A stretch of DNA of 64,000 bases from CBDDEH01 sp965226865 (GCA_965226865.1 CBDDEH010000004.1:1054001-1118000), one strand, 5' to 3'; counted from the stretch's first letter, positions 17,847 to 29,333 are shown. A program made the numbers and translations. Notes: generated by a model from the letters alone, not told the origin.

Positions 17847-19246
17847 CTCGTCTCGATGGTTCTGGCCCTATCGTGTTGGTATCGATGGACCTCAGCTGCA
17901 ATGGAGTTGTAGCGCAACCATCTCTGTCTCGATGGTTCCCACACGGGCCTGAACGTCGGTGACTATGGCATTGGTGTCAATGGATCTGAGTTGTAGCGCA
18001 ACCATCTCTGTCTCGATGGTTCCCACACGGGCCTGAACGTCGGTGACTATGGCATTGGTGTCAATGGATCTGAGTTGTAGCGCAACCATCTCTGTCTCGA
18101 CGGTTCTTGTCCTCGTGTTGGTGTCGACAACGATGGGGTCAATGGAGCTCAGGCTGAGCTCGATCAGCTCTATATCGACCACGGCTTGGTCGACGGTGGC
18201 CCTGATCGCTCCCAAACCGGTGTTGGGGTCGTCTAATCGACCTGCGATCGCTCCCAAACCGGTATTGGGGTCGCCTAGGTCAGTGTCCACCTGGTCCAGC
18301 TTGACTTCGATGGCGTCTAGCTTGCTTTCCAGGGCGTCCACGCTGGCCTGGACCGCTGCCACATCCGCCGTGAGCGCGGTGGAGACGTCCAGGTTGTCCA
18401 GCTTGGTCTCTATGACGTCCAGCTTGCCTTCCAGGGTGTCCACGCCGGCCTGGACGACTGCCACGTCCGCCGTGATCTGGGCGGAGATGTCCAGGTTGTC
18501 CAGCTTGGTCTCTATGACGTCCAGCTTGCCCTCGATGATGTCCACGCTGGCCTGGGATGCGCCTCCAAGGCCGCTCAGGTTCAGGTTGTCCAGCTTGGCC
18601 TCCAGGGCGTCGATACCGGACTGGACCGCGGTCAACCTGTCGGAGTTAGTGAAGGTACAGATTACGTCCTCGGCCGGGTCCAGGTTGATGGTGACGGTCC
18701 TGCTGCCGACGTCTCCCACGCTGGGACTGGCGCTCAGGCCGTCGTTACAACTGATGTCGGTTACTACGAATCCCAGGAAGGTGGGGTCAGCCTCGGTAAA
18801 CGTGAAGGTGCCCGGGAGGACGCCGTTGTAGACCATGGAACCGCCATCGAAGAGGCCGAATCCCGGATCGAAACTGTTCGGTTCGAAGAAGAAGGAATCA
18901 GCTACGCCAATCGGGTCGGTGACCTTCGTGATGGTTATGCTGCCCCTGACGTCGGAGTTGGTGAAGGTACAGATCACGTCCTCGGCCGGGTCCAGGTTGA
19001 TGGTTGCGGTCCTAGTGCCGAGGTCTCCCACGCTGGGGTTGGCGCTCATGCCATCGTTACAGCTGATGTCGGTCAGCGCGAATCCCTGAAAAGTGGGATC
19101 AGCCTCGGTGAACGTGAAGGTGCCCGGTAGGACGCCGTTGTAGACCATGGAACCGCCATCGGAGAGGCCGAATCCTGGATCGAAACTGTTCGGTTCGAAG
19201 AAGAAGGAGTCAAGCACACCGGGCGGGTCGGTGACTTTCGTAATGG

Positions 19247-20869
<1,623 letters not shown>

Positions 20870-21290
20870 GTAGAGTGCGTTTTCAGGGGTGGCTCCTCCC
20901 CCCCAAGCTCAAAACGGCCGTCGTTGGCGACACCTCCGCCGTTGGCAGCCGCGTTCTCCTGGATGAGGGTATCGTTCAGGGTCAGGGTTGCTTGCTCACT
21001 GCTGAAAATGCCGCCACCAACGATGGTGGCGGTGTTGTTGCTTATGGTGCCATTGGTGACGGTCAGGGTAGCGCCATCCGCGTTGAAGATACCGCCGCCG
21101 TTACTGGTAGCGGTGTTGCCGATGATGGTCGTACCGTCGGCGGTCAGGGTGCCGAGGTTTTCGATGCCGCCGCCGCGTCCAGTGGAGGTGTTGCTACTCA
21201 CCGTCCCACCATTCAAAGTCAGGTCACCGTCGTTGGCGATACCCGCTCCGAGGGGAGAACTGTTGTCCTCGACGGTTGTATTGTTCAGGG

Positions 21291-21803
21291 TCATGGTGGC
21301 GCCGGTCCTGTTGAGGATGCCGCGACACCACCGCCGGTGGCGGTGGTGTCGCGGACGGTTACGTCATCCAGAGTCACGCGGGCGCTGTTCCTGATACCCG
21401 CTCCAAAATCTCCGATCCCGTCGGCGATGGTGACACCGGAGATGGTTACCGTACCGGCTATGATCTGGAAGACCCGGCTGGTGCCGTTACCGGAGATGGT
21501 CAGGTCGCCGGATCCGGGCCCGACGATGCTCACGGACTGGTTTACGTCCAACTCGCCACCGGTCAGCACGATGGTCCCGGTGACGGAGAAATCAATGGTG
21601 CCACCCACGTCCACGTTGAGGATGGCGGCCCTCAGCGAGCCGGGACCGCTGTCGTTGAGGTTTGTAACGGTCTCTATGGGCGCCGCCTGGGCGGGCCAGG
21701 CAGTCACCAGGACGGCAAGGAGGGCTGCCACAACCGCCAGTCCTATCAGAGACAATGCCCCAAACCTTCTGATACGTACTCGGGAAGAGATGACCTTGGC
21801 CAT
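21291..21803 (-). pseudogene. Surface protein piece 1: signal peptide and start of beta-helix
   Basis: Start ATG at 21803 has a GAGGAGG ribosome site; an in-frame ATG at 21875 lacks one. Residues 1-40 form a basic N-region and hydrophobic core ending AWPAQA-A, a typical Sec signal peptide. Then TVTNLNDSGPGSLRAAI, the usual opening of polymorphic-repeat/pectate-lyase-like surface proteins, and the first beta-helix turns (LTISGNGTSRVFQI, ITISGVTIADG style). The frame ends after VRDTTATGGG because of a 5-base insertion that completes a perfect hairpin. Confidence 0.8.
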
Positions 21804-21962
21804 TAGGGGCCTCCTCAGACTATTCTTAATACTAACGCCCATACCTGGGGCGTTGGCGGGACTGCCGGTCCGCAAGGGGCGGAAAATGAAGTCAGACCTC
21901 GGTACGCAAGGCCTGACTATGGGATGCCTGCCATTCTACTTATAGGTCATATTTGTGTCAAA

Positions 21963-22200
21963 TCGACCATCCCCCCTGACGTATATCATCGAGGCCCCCC
22001 TGGCAATGGCCTATACGCTGACAGGGGAGTCCGAGGGGCTCGCCCCTTTGGCGGGGGTTTGGGGGTGCCCCCAACTTACCCTTCCTCCCCCTTCCTGGCC
22101 AGTGCCCCAGAGGTGGTGTCCAATTGGAATCGTACAGCAACCCACCCGAGCTGACTTGGGTGTCCAAAGGGGCACGCCCCTCTGGCGGGGGGATGGTCGA
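21963..22200. mobile_element. MITE-like element 2 (238 bp, 14 bp terminal inverted repeats)
   Basis: Perfect 14-base inverted ends TCGACCATCCCCCC (21963-21976) and its complement (22187-22200). Interior resembles element 1 (GAGGGGCTCGCCCCT, a GGGGGTTTGGGGGTGCCCCC stretch, CCCCCTTCCTGGCCAG) but is longer. It ends exactly where a terminase-like coding remnant begins, suggesting insertion into that gene. The region 21804-21962 between the surface-protein start and this element holds no gene. Confidence 0.72.
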
Positions 22201-22204
22201 GTAG

Positions 22205-22520
22205 CTGAGCCGTCGTTGCATGGTGGCCGAGAAGGTCCGGGCCTACCGCGGACTGGACACCATGAACGTGGGCAGCCCCGCCCAGGAGAGACAGCATTGG
22301 GGAAAAGCCGGAGGGATATGGTCCCTCCGTCAGATGTTTGTAGATGGCAGCATAAAGATACCCGAAGATAACGAGCTTGTTGGGCAATTGGCCGGCCTGC
22401 GCTATCGTTTCAACAGCAGTGGCCCAGGTACTGGTAGAGAGTAAAGAAGAGATGCGGCGTCGGGGCATCCCATCGCCCGACAAAGCCGACGCCCCGATGC
22501 TGTCCCTCCTGCCCAACTAA
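22205..22520 (+). pseudogene. Phage-type terminase large subunit, C-terminal remnant
   Basis: About 100 codons matching the C-terminal nuclease end of phage/GTA terminase large subunits: SLRQMFVDGSIKIPEDNELV, QLAGLRYRFNSSG, then in the next frame VLVESKEEMRRRGIPSPDKADAPMLSLLPN and a TAA at 22518. One extra C near 22426 causes the frame change. The 5' part is absent; coding begins directly after MITE-like element 2. No other phage gene is adjacent, so this is a relic of a former prophage or gene-transfer-agent locus. Recognised from motif memory, not a database search. Confidence 0.7.
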
Positions 22521-22944
22521 AGTGAAATCAAACTAAGGAGCAAAAACCGGGGTGTCCAGAGGGGCCAGCCCCTCTGGCGGTCCGCCTTAGGCGGATGGGG
22601 ATGTCGCCCAACCTCCCCGCTCATCCTGAGCCTGTCGAAGGACCCTTCCTGGCAGGCCGGTCCGACTGAGGCGGACGGGGGCGTCCCCCGATCTCATGCC
22701 AGGGGACAGTCTAACAAGTCTACCCTATGGCGGAATGTCCGGACTGATCGTCCCAATCGTGAGCCATGCGCAGTAGGGGCGAGCCCTCTGGACTCCCCCC
22801 TTGCCGGGGGTGTGGGGGTGTCCCCCACATTCATTTCTTATTCCCCCTTCCTGGAGGAAGGGGGCCGGGGGGATGGTCGAGGCGCCCAAGTCTGGGCACC
22901 GCCAGGACGGGTGGGCGAGGTTAAGTGCCTAAAGAGCCCAGGGC
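22521..22944. repeat. Repeat-rich intergenic stretch with REP-like palindromes and a partial MITE-like element
   Basis: No gene. It contains a CAGAGGGGCCAGCCCCTCTGG palindrome at about 22558, TCCGCC(T/A)-type palindromes TCCGCCTTAGGCGGA (22581-22595) and TCCGACTGAGGCGGA (22661-22675), a REP-like TCATCCTGAGCCTGTCGAAG (22621-22640), and the right half of the MITE-like family ending GGGGGGATGGTCGA at 22867-22880. The left end of that last copy is not visible. Confidence 0.6.
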
Positions 22945-23958
22945 CTACCAGCCCTTGTCGGCCATGAAGGTGCACAGGTCGGCGGTGCGGCAGGAGTAAC
23001 CCCACTCGTTGTCGTACCAGCCCAGCACCTTGACCATATCTCCCTCCATGACCATGGTGGAGGGGGCATCGAGGATGCAGCTATGGGGGTTGCCCTTGAA
23101 GTCGGAGCTGACCAGCAGCTCTTCGCAGTATTCCAGGATGCCCTTCAGGGCGCCCTGGGACGCCGCTTTGAAGGCGGCGTTCACTTCATCCACGGTGACT
23201 TTTTTGGACAGGTTGGCCACGAAGTCGGTCGCCGACACCGTCGAGGTGGGGACCCTGAAGGCCATGCCATGTAGCTTTCCCTGAAGCTCAGGCAGCACCA
23301 GTCCCACCGCCTTGGCCGCTCCGGTGCTGGTGGGAATGATGTTCATGGCGGCTGCCCTGGCCCGGCGTAGATCGCTGTGGACCTGGTCCAGTATCTTCTG
23401 GTCGTTGGTGTAGGCGTGAATGGTGGACATCAGACCTCGCTGCACCCCGAAGGCATCGTTGAGCACCTTCACCATGGGCGCGAAGCAGTTCGTCGTGCAG
23501 GAGGCATTGGAGACCACCGTGTGTTTGGAGGAGTCGTACAACGCCTCGTTGACTCCGAGAACCAACGTCAGGTCTTCGTTCTTGGCGGGTGCGGATATGA
23601 TCACCTTCTTGGCGCCGCCCTTCAGGTGGGCTGCCGCCTTCGTCGCGTCGGTGAAGAAACCTGTGGACTCCACCACCAGCTCGACACCCATCTCCGACCA
23701 TGGAATGTTCGCAGGGTCCTTCTCGGCGAACACCCTGATGGAGTGGCCATCGATGAGGAGGCTGCCGTTCTTGGCTTCCACGGAGCCGGGATAGACGCCG
23801 TAGTTGGTGTCGTACTTGAACAGGTGGGCGTTGGTGCCGGCGTCGGTGAGGTCGTTGACCGCCGCCACCTCCAGGTCCTCGGGATGGCGCTCGCGTACCG
23901 CTCTGGTTACCTGACGACCTATCCTTCCAAATCCGTTGATGCCTATGCGTGTAACCAT
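22945..23958 (-). CDS. gap: Glyceraldehyde-3-phosphate dehydrogenase, type I
   Basis: Glycolysis/gluconeogenesis: oxidises glyceraldehyde-3-phosphate to 1,3-bisphosphoglycerate with NAD(P). 337 residues, normal length. NAD fold start INGFGRIGRQ (residues 7-16), catalytic Cys154 in SNASCTTNC, His in the HAYTNDQ segment region, C-terminal WYDNEWGYS. Start ATG at 23958 with GGAGG 7 bases upstream. It lies 40 bases downstream of eno on the same strand, so the two glycolytic genes are probably cotranscribed. Confidence 0.97.
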   Translation of the reverse strand: MVTRIGINGFGRIGRQVTRAVRERHPEDLEVAAVNDLTDAGTNAHLFKYDTNYGVYPGSVEAKNGSLLIDGHSIRVFAEKDPANIPWSEMGVELVVESTGFFTDATKAAAHLKGGAKKVIISAPAKNEDLTLVLGVNEALYDSSKHTVVSNASCTTNCFAPMVKVLNDAFGVQRGLMSTIHAYTNDQKILDQVHSDLRRARAAAMNIIPTSTGAAKAVGLVLPELQGKLHGMAFRVPTSTVSATDFVANLSKKVTVDEVNAAFKAASQGALKGILEYCEELLVSSDFKGNPHSCILDAPSTMVMEGDMVKVLGWYDNEWGYSCRTADLCTFMADKGW

Positions 23959-23998
23959 GGCATGCCTCCTTGTATTTCCCGCGATGTTATGTTAACAG

Positions 23999-25288
23999 TC
24001 AAAGCTTGGCGAGTCGAGGATATGCCTCACGGCCGGCGTATCGGGCCTTACTGCCCAGCTCGGCCTCTATCCTCAGCAACCGGTTGTATTTGGCCAACCG
24101 TTCGGAACGGGCCGTGGCTCCGGTCTTGATCTGCCTCGTGTCCCAGGCAACGGCCAGGTCGGCGATGGTGCTGTCCTCGGTCTCACCCGATCTGTGACTC
24201 ATGACAGTTGCCCAACCGGCAGCTTTGGTCATCGACACGGCTTCCAGGGTCTCAGTAAGTGTCCCGATCTGGTTGGGCTTGATGAGCACGGCGTTGCTGG
24301 CCTTCATCTGAACGCCCTTCTCTATTCGCTCGGTGTTGGTGGCGTAAAGGTCATCACCAACAAGCTGAACACGGTCACCCAGCCGGCTCGCCAGGCCCTT
24401 CCATCCCTTCCAATCGTCTTCGGCCAGGCCATCCTCGATGCTGATTATGGGGTATTCTTGGAGCCATTCCAGATAGAAGTCAACCAGCTCGCTCGAGGTC
24501 AGAGCGGCCCCCTCGCGCTCCAGCTTGTAGACCCCGCCTTGGTAGAACTCGGACGCGGCCACATCCAGGGCGATAAAGCACTCATCCCCGGCTTTATACC
24601 CGGCCCTTTTTACGGCAAGCAGCACGATCTCCAAAGCATCCTTGTTGGACAGCAATGGCGGCGCGTATCCGCCTTCATCTCCCACGGTGGTGGTGAGATT
24701 TCTGTCCTTCAAGATGTTGCCCAAGGCTCGGTATATCTCGGCACCGGCTCTTAACGCTTCAGCGAACGAAGAAGAGCCTACTGGGACGACCATGAACTCC
24801 TGGAAGTCGGTGGAGTTGCTGGCGTGCTGGCCGCCGTTGAGGATGTTGAACATGGGCACAGGCAGTGTGGTGTCGCCCGAGTTCAGGTACCGGTACAGGG
24901 GCACCCCCTTAGATGCTGCCGCCGCGTGGGCAACCGCCATCGACACGCCCAGGATGGCGTTGGCTCCCAGGTCCGACTTGTCAGCGCTGCCGTCGAGATC
25001 CACCAGCAGGCTGTCGATCTTTTGCTGGTCGAAGGGCGATTTACCCTTGAGTGCCGGGGCGATTTTCTCGGCTATGTTGGCCACCGCCTTCAGCACACCC
25101 TTGCCGCCGAACCTCCCGTGGTCGCCGTCTCGAAGCTCTACCGCCTCGTGCTTGCCCGTGCTTGCGCCTGATGGCACGATGGCCCGGCCTATGGAGCCGT
25201 CCGACAGGTGCACTTCGGCCTCGACCGTGGGATTGCCACGGGAATCCAGGACTTCTCGGCCTAACACATTTTTGATCGTGATGGTCAC
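23999..25288 (-). CDS. eno: Enolase
   Basis: Interconverts 2-phosphoglycerate and phosphoenolpyruvate. 429 residues, typical. Seen: REVLDSRGNPTVEAEV at the N-terminus, GASTGKHEAVELRDGD, the catalytic lid region, SIEDGLAEDDW, a KPNQIGTLTET segment with the active-site Lys, and SHRSGETED near the C-terminus. GTG start at 25288. Between the TIGR00725 gene (38 bases upstream) and gap, forming a short leftward operon. Confidence 0.97.
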   Translation of the reverse strand: MTITIKNVLGREVLDSRGNPTVEAEVHLSDGSIGRAIVPSGASTGKHEAVELRDGDHGRFGGKGVLKAVANIAEKIAPALKGKSPFDQQKIDSLLVDLDGSADKSDLGANAILGVSMAVAHAAAASKGVPLYRYLNSGDTTLPVPMFNILNGGQHASNSTDFQEFMVVPVGSSSFAEALRAGAEIYRALGNILKDRNLTTTVGDEGGYAPPLLSNKDALEIVLLAVKRAGYKAGDECFIALDVAASEFYQGGVYKLEREGAALTSSELVDFYLEWLQEYPIISIEDGLAEDDWKGWKGLASRLGDRVQLVGDDLYATNTERIEKGVQMKASNAVLIKPNQIGTLTETLEAVSMTKAAGWATVMSHRSGETEDSTIADLAVAWDTRQIKTGATARSERLAKYNRLLRIEAELGSKARYAGREAYPRLAKL

Positions 25289-25326
25289 GTATCGTAACTC
25301 CCTAGATCGACTGTGTTACTGGCGGC

Positions 25327-25812
25327 CTATCTGGCCTTTGCGGCCTCGATGGCCTTCTCCACCGCGTCCACCGGGTTGTCGGCCTTTATGATCTTGGACG
25401 CCAATTCCCCATTCACGGATGGAGAAGTCTGGAGCCCGATCAAGGGAATGCGGAAGCCAATGGCGTGTCCCATCTCCGAAAGAGTGCCTCCAGCCCCGTC
25501 GAGGGCGATGACCGCCCGGCCGGTCTGAACGACGATAACGTTGCGAGCATAGCCCATGCCGGTGCAGATCGGGATATCGACCCACTGGTTGGCTTCCTTT
25601 GGATCGCCGCCGGGCAGAATCCCGATGGTGGTACCCCCTGCCGACTTGGCGCCACGACACACCGCCTCCATTACCCCGCCAAGACCACCGCAAGCCGCCA
25701 CGGCTCCTCGTTTGGCCAGCTCGCGGCCGACCTCCTCGGCCACGCTTACCGTCTCCGCGGAGGCAGTGGAACCCCCTATGACAGAGATGATTATCGGGGT
25801 GTCAGCGCTCAT
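25327..25812 (-). CDS. TIGR00725 family protein (LOG/lysine-decarboxylase-like Rossmann fold)
   Basis: 161 residues, the usual size. Motifs: ISVIGGSTAS at the N-terminus, CGGLGGVMEAVCRGAKSAGG, and GAGGTLSEMGHA, the counterpart of the PGGxGTxxE site of LOG cytokinin-riboside hydrolases. The family is related to nucleoside-monophosphate phosphoribohydrolases but its own substrate is not known. ATG start at 25812. Head of the eno-gap run, which suggests only cotranscription, not a defined glycolytic role. Confidence 0.85.
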   Translation of the reverse strand: MSADTPIIISVIGGSTASAETVSVAEEVGRELAKRGAVAACGGLGGVMEAVCRGAKSAGGTTIGILPGGDPKEANQWVDIPICTGMGYARNVIVVQTGRAVIALDGAGGTLSEMGHAIGFRIPLIGLQTSPSVNGELASKIIKADNPVDAVEKAIEAAKAR

Positions 25813-25902
25813 TTTTAACCTCTGGACACGGCAGGGCCGGTGGGATATTTGGAGAAGGCATATTATAGCAGTTTTGCTGAGGAGCGGAGCTAATGTTGGA
25901 TA

Positions 25903-25944
25903 TCGACCATCCCCACGACCCCCTTCCTCTCCAGGAATGGGGAA
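25903..25944. repeat. Fragment of the MITE-like family at the end of the 901-residue gene
   Basis: TCGACCATCCCC at 25903-25914 followed by CCCCCTTCCTCTCCAGGAATGGGG, the end sequence of the family without the matching opposite end. It abuts the stop codon at 25945 of the leftward gene. Confidence 0.5.
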
Positions 25945-28650
25945 TTAAAGGCCAAAGGCCCCTTGCAGCCGGTCACGAAGCGGTGCCCATTCGTCTCCCA
26001 GCAACAACGCGCCATAATGCCTGTGAAGCCCCTGCTCCCAGCATTTGGCGAAGAGGAACTCTCGGAAGAACAGGTCATCTTTCGGGAAGGACCGGCGGGC
26101 GCTCTGGAGCCGGCTCGCGGCGGGGCCCGGTGAACGTGAGAGCAGATAGCCTAACCCTTGCCCAATCAAAGTTGGAACGAGGTGGAAATTTCGGTATTGG
26201 TACGATTCGGGGATCAGTCCCCACCGGTCGAGCAAGTCTGCCGCCGATGTCAGGTCGTCCATAGCGCCAGTCACGAGCGCGTTGAGGACCGCCTTGATCT
26301 GCTCGCCTTCAACGGAATCTAGTGCTCCCGACCTTCGCCGCTCGTCTTCAAACACCTGGAGGAGCCTCGCGATTAGCAGGAGGCCTTGGCCACGGTAGTA
26401 GCGAGGAAGCGGGTGAGTAGGTACTTGGATTGCAGCCTCAGAATACAGTTCCCATGCGCGAATTGGGTCCCCTAAACAAAGATGGGCGTCCCCCTCCTGA
26501 CACAGGGCCCGAACCTCGCCACTGCCCAGTTCTTGCCTGCTCAGGGTGGCCGCCTCCTGCGCATACCTCAGAGCGCTTGGCCAGTCCCCCAACGAGAAGG
26601 AACAGTCGGCCGCGAGCCTCAGCAGATACGGATTCGTGCGCCCACCTGGTTTCTGAAAGGCTTTTCGAACCCTCCTCAGAGCCCCATCCCATTCCCCTTG
26701 CTCGTGTGCCAAGAAGGTGCTCTGTGCGACGTCGTCCACCAGGGTTGCCACGTCGAAGGCCCAGCCCTCGAGATCGTCAGCCAGATGGGACAGGCGGTCA
26801 CCGTTGGCCGCATCCAGGATGCGAGAGGCCGGCACGTCAAGGACCCAAGCCACCAGCTTCACAGGTGAATTGGTGGGAGAGATCCGGTTTATTGTCGATG
26901 GGAATGCGTTTCTGATTCGATCCAGCTGATCTTTTGAGACCAATTTGTCCAGCGCGATCATCATGCCAACCCCCGGCATCTCACCCATGAAACTATCTCC
27001 TCCAAACTCCCCCTTGGTGGCTGCCAGGTGAAACTGAACAAAAGATCGCCATTCCATGTAGCGCAGGGTATCCACAAGCCAGCTCTTGAGGGGACGGGAG
27101 ACGGCAGGGTCGAACTCCTCTGGTTCAGGGCAATGGGCGGACAGCAGGAGAAAGGGGAGTCTCACATCTCGTTGAAGGTTCTCATTTTCAGCTATCTCGA
27201 CCGCCTTCTGGCTCAGAAGGTCTAGTAAAGCTGTTCTGAATTGCTCTTTGTTGAGAATAGCAAGCGTCGCAATACTCGCAGACACGTTCGAAGAATAGAC
27301 AGCGGCGCTTTGTCGTTCGATTATCTCACCGATGATCCGACTGAACGTTGTCAATATTCGCACCTCGACTTCCAGCCTGGACTCATCGATCCGAGGCATC
27401 ATCATCTGGATGGACCCTACCGAGCTGCCCGACTTGGAGAAAATAGGCAACGCCAAAGCCGAGAAACCTTTTTGTCTTGTGTCATCTGAGGCGCTGGTCC
27501 TGAGATAGCGCATCTCGGACTCAACTGACTCCATAACCGTCGTCCACGGATGCTCAACATTCTTCACGACGAGGGGGACGCCGGTACGGCTGGCGTATCC
27601 GGAGAGCATCTCCAGGTTCTTGGGCGGGTCCCAAGGCGAAGGTTCCCATGGTTTCGCCGCCGAGCTCGCAAGCACTTTTCCCGTGTCGGAGGATTGGGAG
27701 GTTTCAGTTATTTCAGACAGAGATCCCGGATAGATGGTGCTCAGGAGCTGAGCTATAAGCCAGAGTTGAAGGTCATCCGCGAAGCCCGGCTCGGGTTCGG
27801 TGTCGGTCTCGAACCTCGAGGACGACTGAGCTCGGAAAAACTCTTCGAAGTCGAGGAACACGATATCGAGGATCCTGCCCACGAACTCCATCGTCATGCT
27901 GTCCGTTGGGACGGAAGCCGACCTCATTGTTCCCAGGAGCAGCTCGTAGACACCCCGTTCGGTGGCCACCTTGAGACCAGCAAATCGGCGGGATGTTACC
28001 TCCGATCTTACAGGAGGCTGATCTCTGTCCAGAAACAAGGCCTCGCCGAAAGGTGAAACCACCCAACAATCCGGAGCGGGACGTTCTAAGATGGTCCGAT
28101 ACACATAGTCATGGCTGACGGCACCTGCCTTATTAAACACGTCCACCTCTGCTTGCACACCTTGGTGCTTGACTACGACGAGACAATTCGGATGATCTTT
28201 GGGGTCTCGCAGAAGAGCGAATACGGCGCTGCCGAGAAGGCGCGCCGTAACGCGTCTCCGCAGGCGCTTAAGGGCAATGATTATCAGCCTGTTCCATACG
28301 CCGCCATATCTGGGCTCGGGGCTTCTTGAGGATTCTTTTCTTCCAACGACGGATTCCACGGCCTCACGGAACTTCACCCCTTTTTTACGCAGGAATAGCA
28401 CTGTCAGGGCATCAGCCGCGGCTGGTAGACTGAACTCCTCTTCGTTCCCGATGTCCTGTGCCCGCAGCCGGGCGATCAACCAGCGACGACCCTTCTCCTC
28501 TGCCATGCGTAGAACATCACCGGTGGTGAAGGATAGAACCCCTGGGTAGTGTGTTTCAAGCCAGTCCAGGGCCTCCTCGCGAATCAGCGGCGCATGCTCG
28601 AGGTCTGGTGGGATCTCCGGGCTGAAGACCCTCGCATCTTGTTTCCGCAT
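25945..28650 (-). CDS. Large multidomain protein with GAF-like centre and TPR-like C-terminus, function unknown
   Basis: 901 residues in one intact frame, no signal peptide and no membrane helix. About residues 300-460 look like a GAF sensor domain (ASRTGVPLVVKNVEHPW, then FSALALPIFSKSGSSVGSIQMMMP, a typical GAF core followed by a linking helix). About 460-650 may be a degenerate cyclase or similar signalling domain; no GGDEF or EAL motif is seen. About 650-880 contains TPR-like helices (RLAADCSFSLGDWPSALRYAQEAATLSRQ, CQEGDAHLCLGDPIRAWELYSEAAIQVP). AGGAGG lies 13 bases before the ATG at 28650. It is divergent from the DUF3592-TelA-VWA genes, and shares with them an upstream region with direct repeats, so a regulatory link is possible. 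Confidence 0.65.
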   Translation of the reverse strand: MRKQDARVFSPEIPPDLEHAPLIREEALDWLETHYPGVLSFTTGDVLRMAEEKGRRWLIARLRAQDIGNEEEFSLPAAADALTVLFLRKKGVKFREAVESVVGRKESSRSPEPRYGGVWNRLIIIALKRLRRRVTARLLGSAVFALLRDPKDHPNCLVVVKHQGVQAEVDVFNKAGAVSHDYVYRTILERPAPDCWVVSPFGEALFLDRDQPPVRSEVTSRRFAGLKVATERGVYELLLGTMRSASVPTDSMTMEFVGRILDIVFLDFEEFFRAQSSSRFETDTEPEPGFADDLQLWLIAQLLSTIYPGSLSEITETSQSSDTGKVLASSAAKPWEPSPWDPPKNLEMLSGYASRTGVPLVVKNVEHPWTTVMESVESEMRYLRTSASDDTRQKGFSALALPIFSKSGSSVGSIQMMMPRIDESRLEVEVRILTTFSRIIGEIIERQSAAVYSSNVSASIATLAILNKEQFRTALLDLLSQKAVEIAENENLQRDVRLPFLLLSAHCPEPEEFDPAVSRPLKSWLVDTLRYMEWRSFVQFHLAATKGEFGGDSFMGEMPGVGMMIALDKLVSKDQLDRIRNAFPSTINRISPTNSPVKLVAWVLDVPASRILDAANGDRLSHLADDLEGWAFDVATLVDDVAQSTFLAHEQGEWDGALRRVRKAFQKPGGRTNPYLLRLAADCSFSLGDWPSALRYAQEAATLSRQELGSGEVRALCQEGDAHLCLGDPIRAWELYSEAAIQVPTHPLPRYYRGQGLLLIARLLQVFEDERRRSGALDSVEGEQIKAVLNALVTGAMDDLTSAADLLDRWGLIPESYQYRNFHLVPTLIGQGLGYLLSRSPGPAASRLQSARRSFPKDDLFFREFLFAKCWEQGLHRHYGALLLGDEWAPLRDRLQGAFGL

Positions 28651-28672
28651 GTCTGTCTACGCCTCCTGCAAC

Positions 28673-28741
28673 ATGTATAGCATTTTCAACAACTCTGGTG
28701 GGCGTCGCTGCTACTCTTCTGCATAATGTAGCATGTTTAAC
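28673..28741. promoter_or_regulatory. Direct repeats in the divergent upstream region, possible operator
   Basis: ATGTATAGCATTTTCAAC (28673-28690) and ATGTAGCATGTTTAAC (28726-28741) are imperfect direct repeats 53 bases apart, between the 901-residue gene and the rightward cluster. Spacing of about five helical turns would suit a dimeric regulator. Weak evidence. Confidence 0.25.
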
Positions 28742-28779
28742 GCCATAGCAACTAGTATGTCGCAAAAAATGCAACCATA

Positions 28780-29142
28780 ATGCTTTCAAATGTCAAGAGC
28801 AGTCTGCAGACAAGGAGGGCAGGCAAGGTGAAGCAGGTACCGGCGACTACACGGCAGGAACGAAGGGCCAGACGACAACAAGGGCTGGTTGCAATCTGGG
28901 AGGCACGCGAAGTGGCGCGGCTGGCCGGACTGGACTACAAGGTCTCCAGCGAAAGCGGGGCACTCAGAATGCTCACCCACTCCCTAACCTGGCATGTTGG
29001 CAGTCGCAAAAACAGTCACGCACCACCATCTGGACGAGGATGGGACAGGTCAGGCTCCGCCTACCTGGTGGGACTCACGACACCAGATTCCCAAAGCCAG
29101 ACATCCACCACCGATGACGGGAACCTGGCACAAGTCGGATAA
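28780..29142 (+). CDS. Doubtful small ORF
   Basis: 120 codons, basic N-terminal part (RQERRARRQQGLVAIWEAREVARLAG) that could be helical, followed by low-information sequence rich in Ser, Gly and Thr. No good ribosome site at the ATG; a GTG at 28828 is an alternative. No family recognised. It sits in an otherwise empty stretch of nearly 700 bases (28651-29333) and may be non-coding. Confidence 0.2.
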   Translation: MLSNVKSSLQTRRAGKVKQVPATTRQERRARRQQGLVAIWEAREVARLAGLDYKVSSESGALRMLTHSLTWHVGSRKNSHAPPSGRGWDRSGSAYLVGLTTPDSQSQTSTTDDGNLAQVG

Positions 29143-29189
29143 CACAACCGAATAGACGGCGGCGACCCGGCCAGAACAGGGTTAGAAAA

Positions 29190-29222
29190 GAAAGGCGACG
29201 GTTGTTGGGACCGTCGCCTTTC
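29190..29222. terminator. Rho-independent terminator-like hairpin
   Basis: Perfect 13-base arms GAAAGGCGACGGT (29190-29202) and its complement (29210-29222) with a 7-base loop; A-rich bases precede it and CTTTCTT closes it, so it could work in both directions. It separates the doubtful ORF from the DUF3592 gene. Confidence 0.7.
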
Positions 29223-29333
29223 TTCGCAAAATTGCCATTGAGAAGAGGTGAGAGCGATGCGATAGACGGCAACCAGGGCTGATCGGCGGCTCCGCAGGAG
29301 CTTCAGGGCAGATAGACAAGAGGAGGTGACCAA

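Noticed and set aside
17930..18090. Near-identical DNA repeats as a CRISPR array
   Set aside because: They encode an in-frame protein repeat (ETEMVALQLRSIDTN) without spacers.
18043..18831. Plus-strand Ser/Leu/Val-rich frame of 262 codons
   Set aside because: Antisense of the coiled-coil repeats; composition is that expected from reading GAC/CTG-rich repeats backwards.
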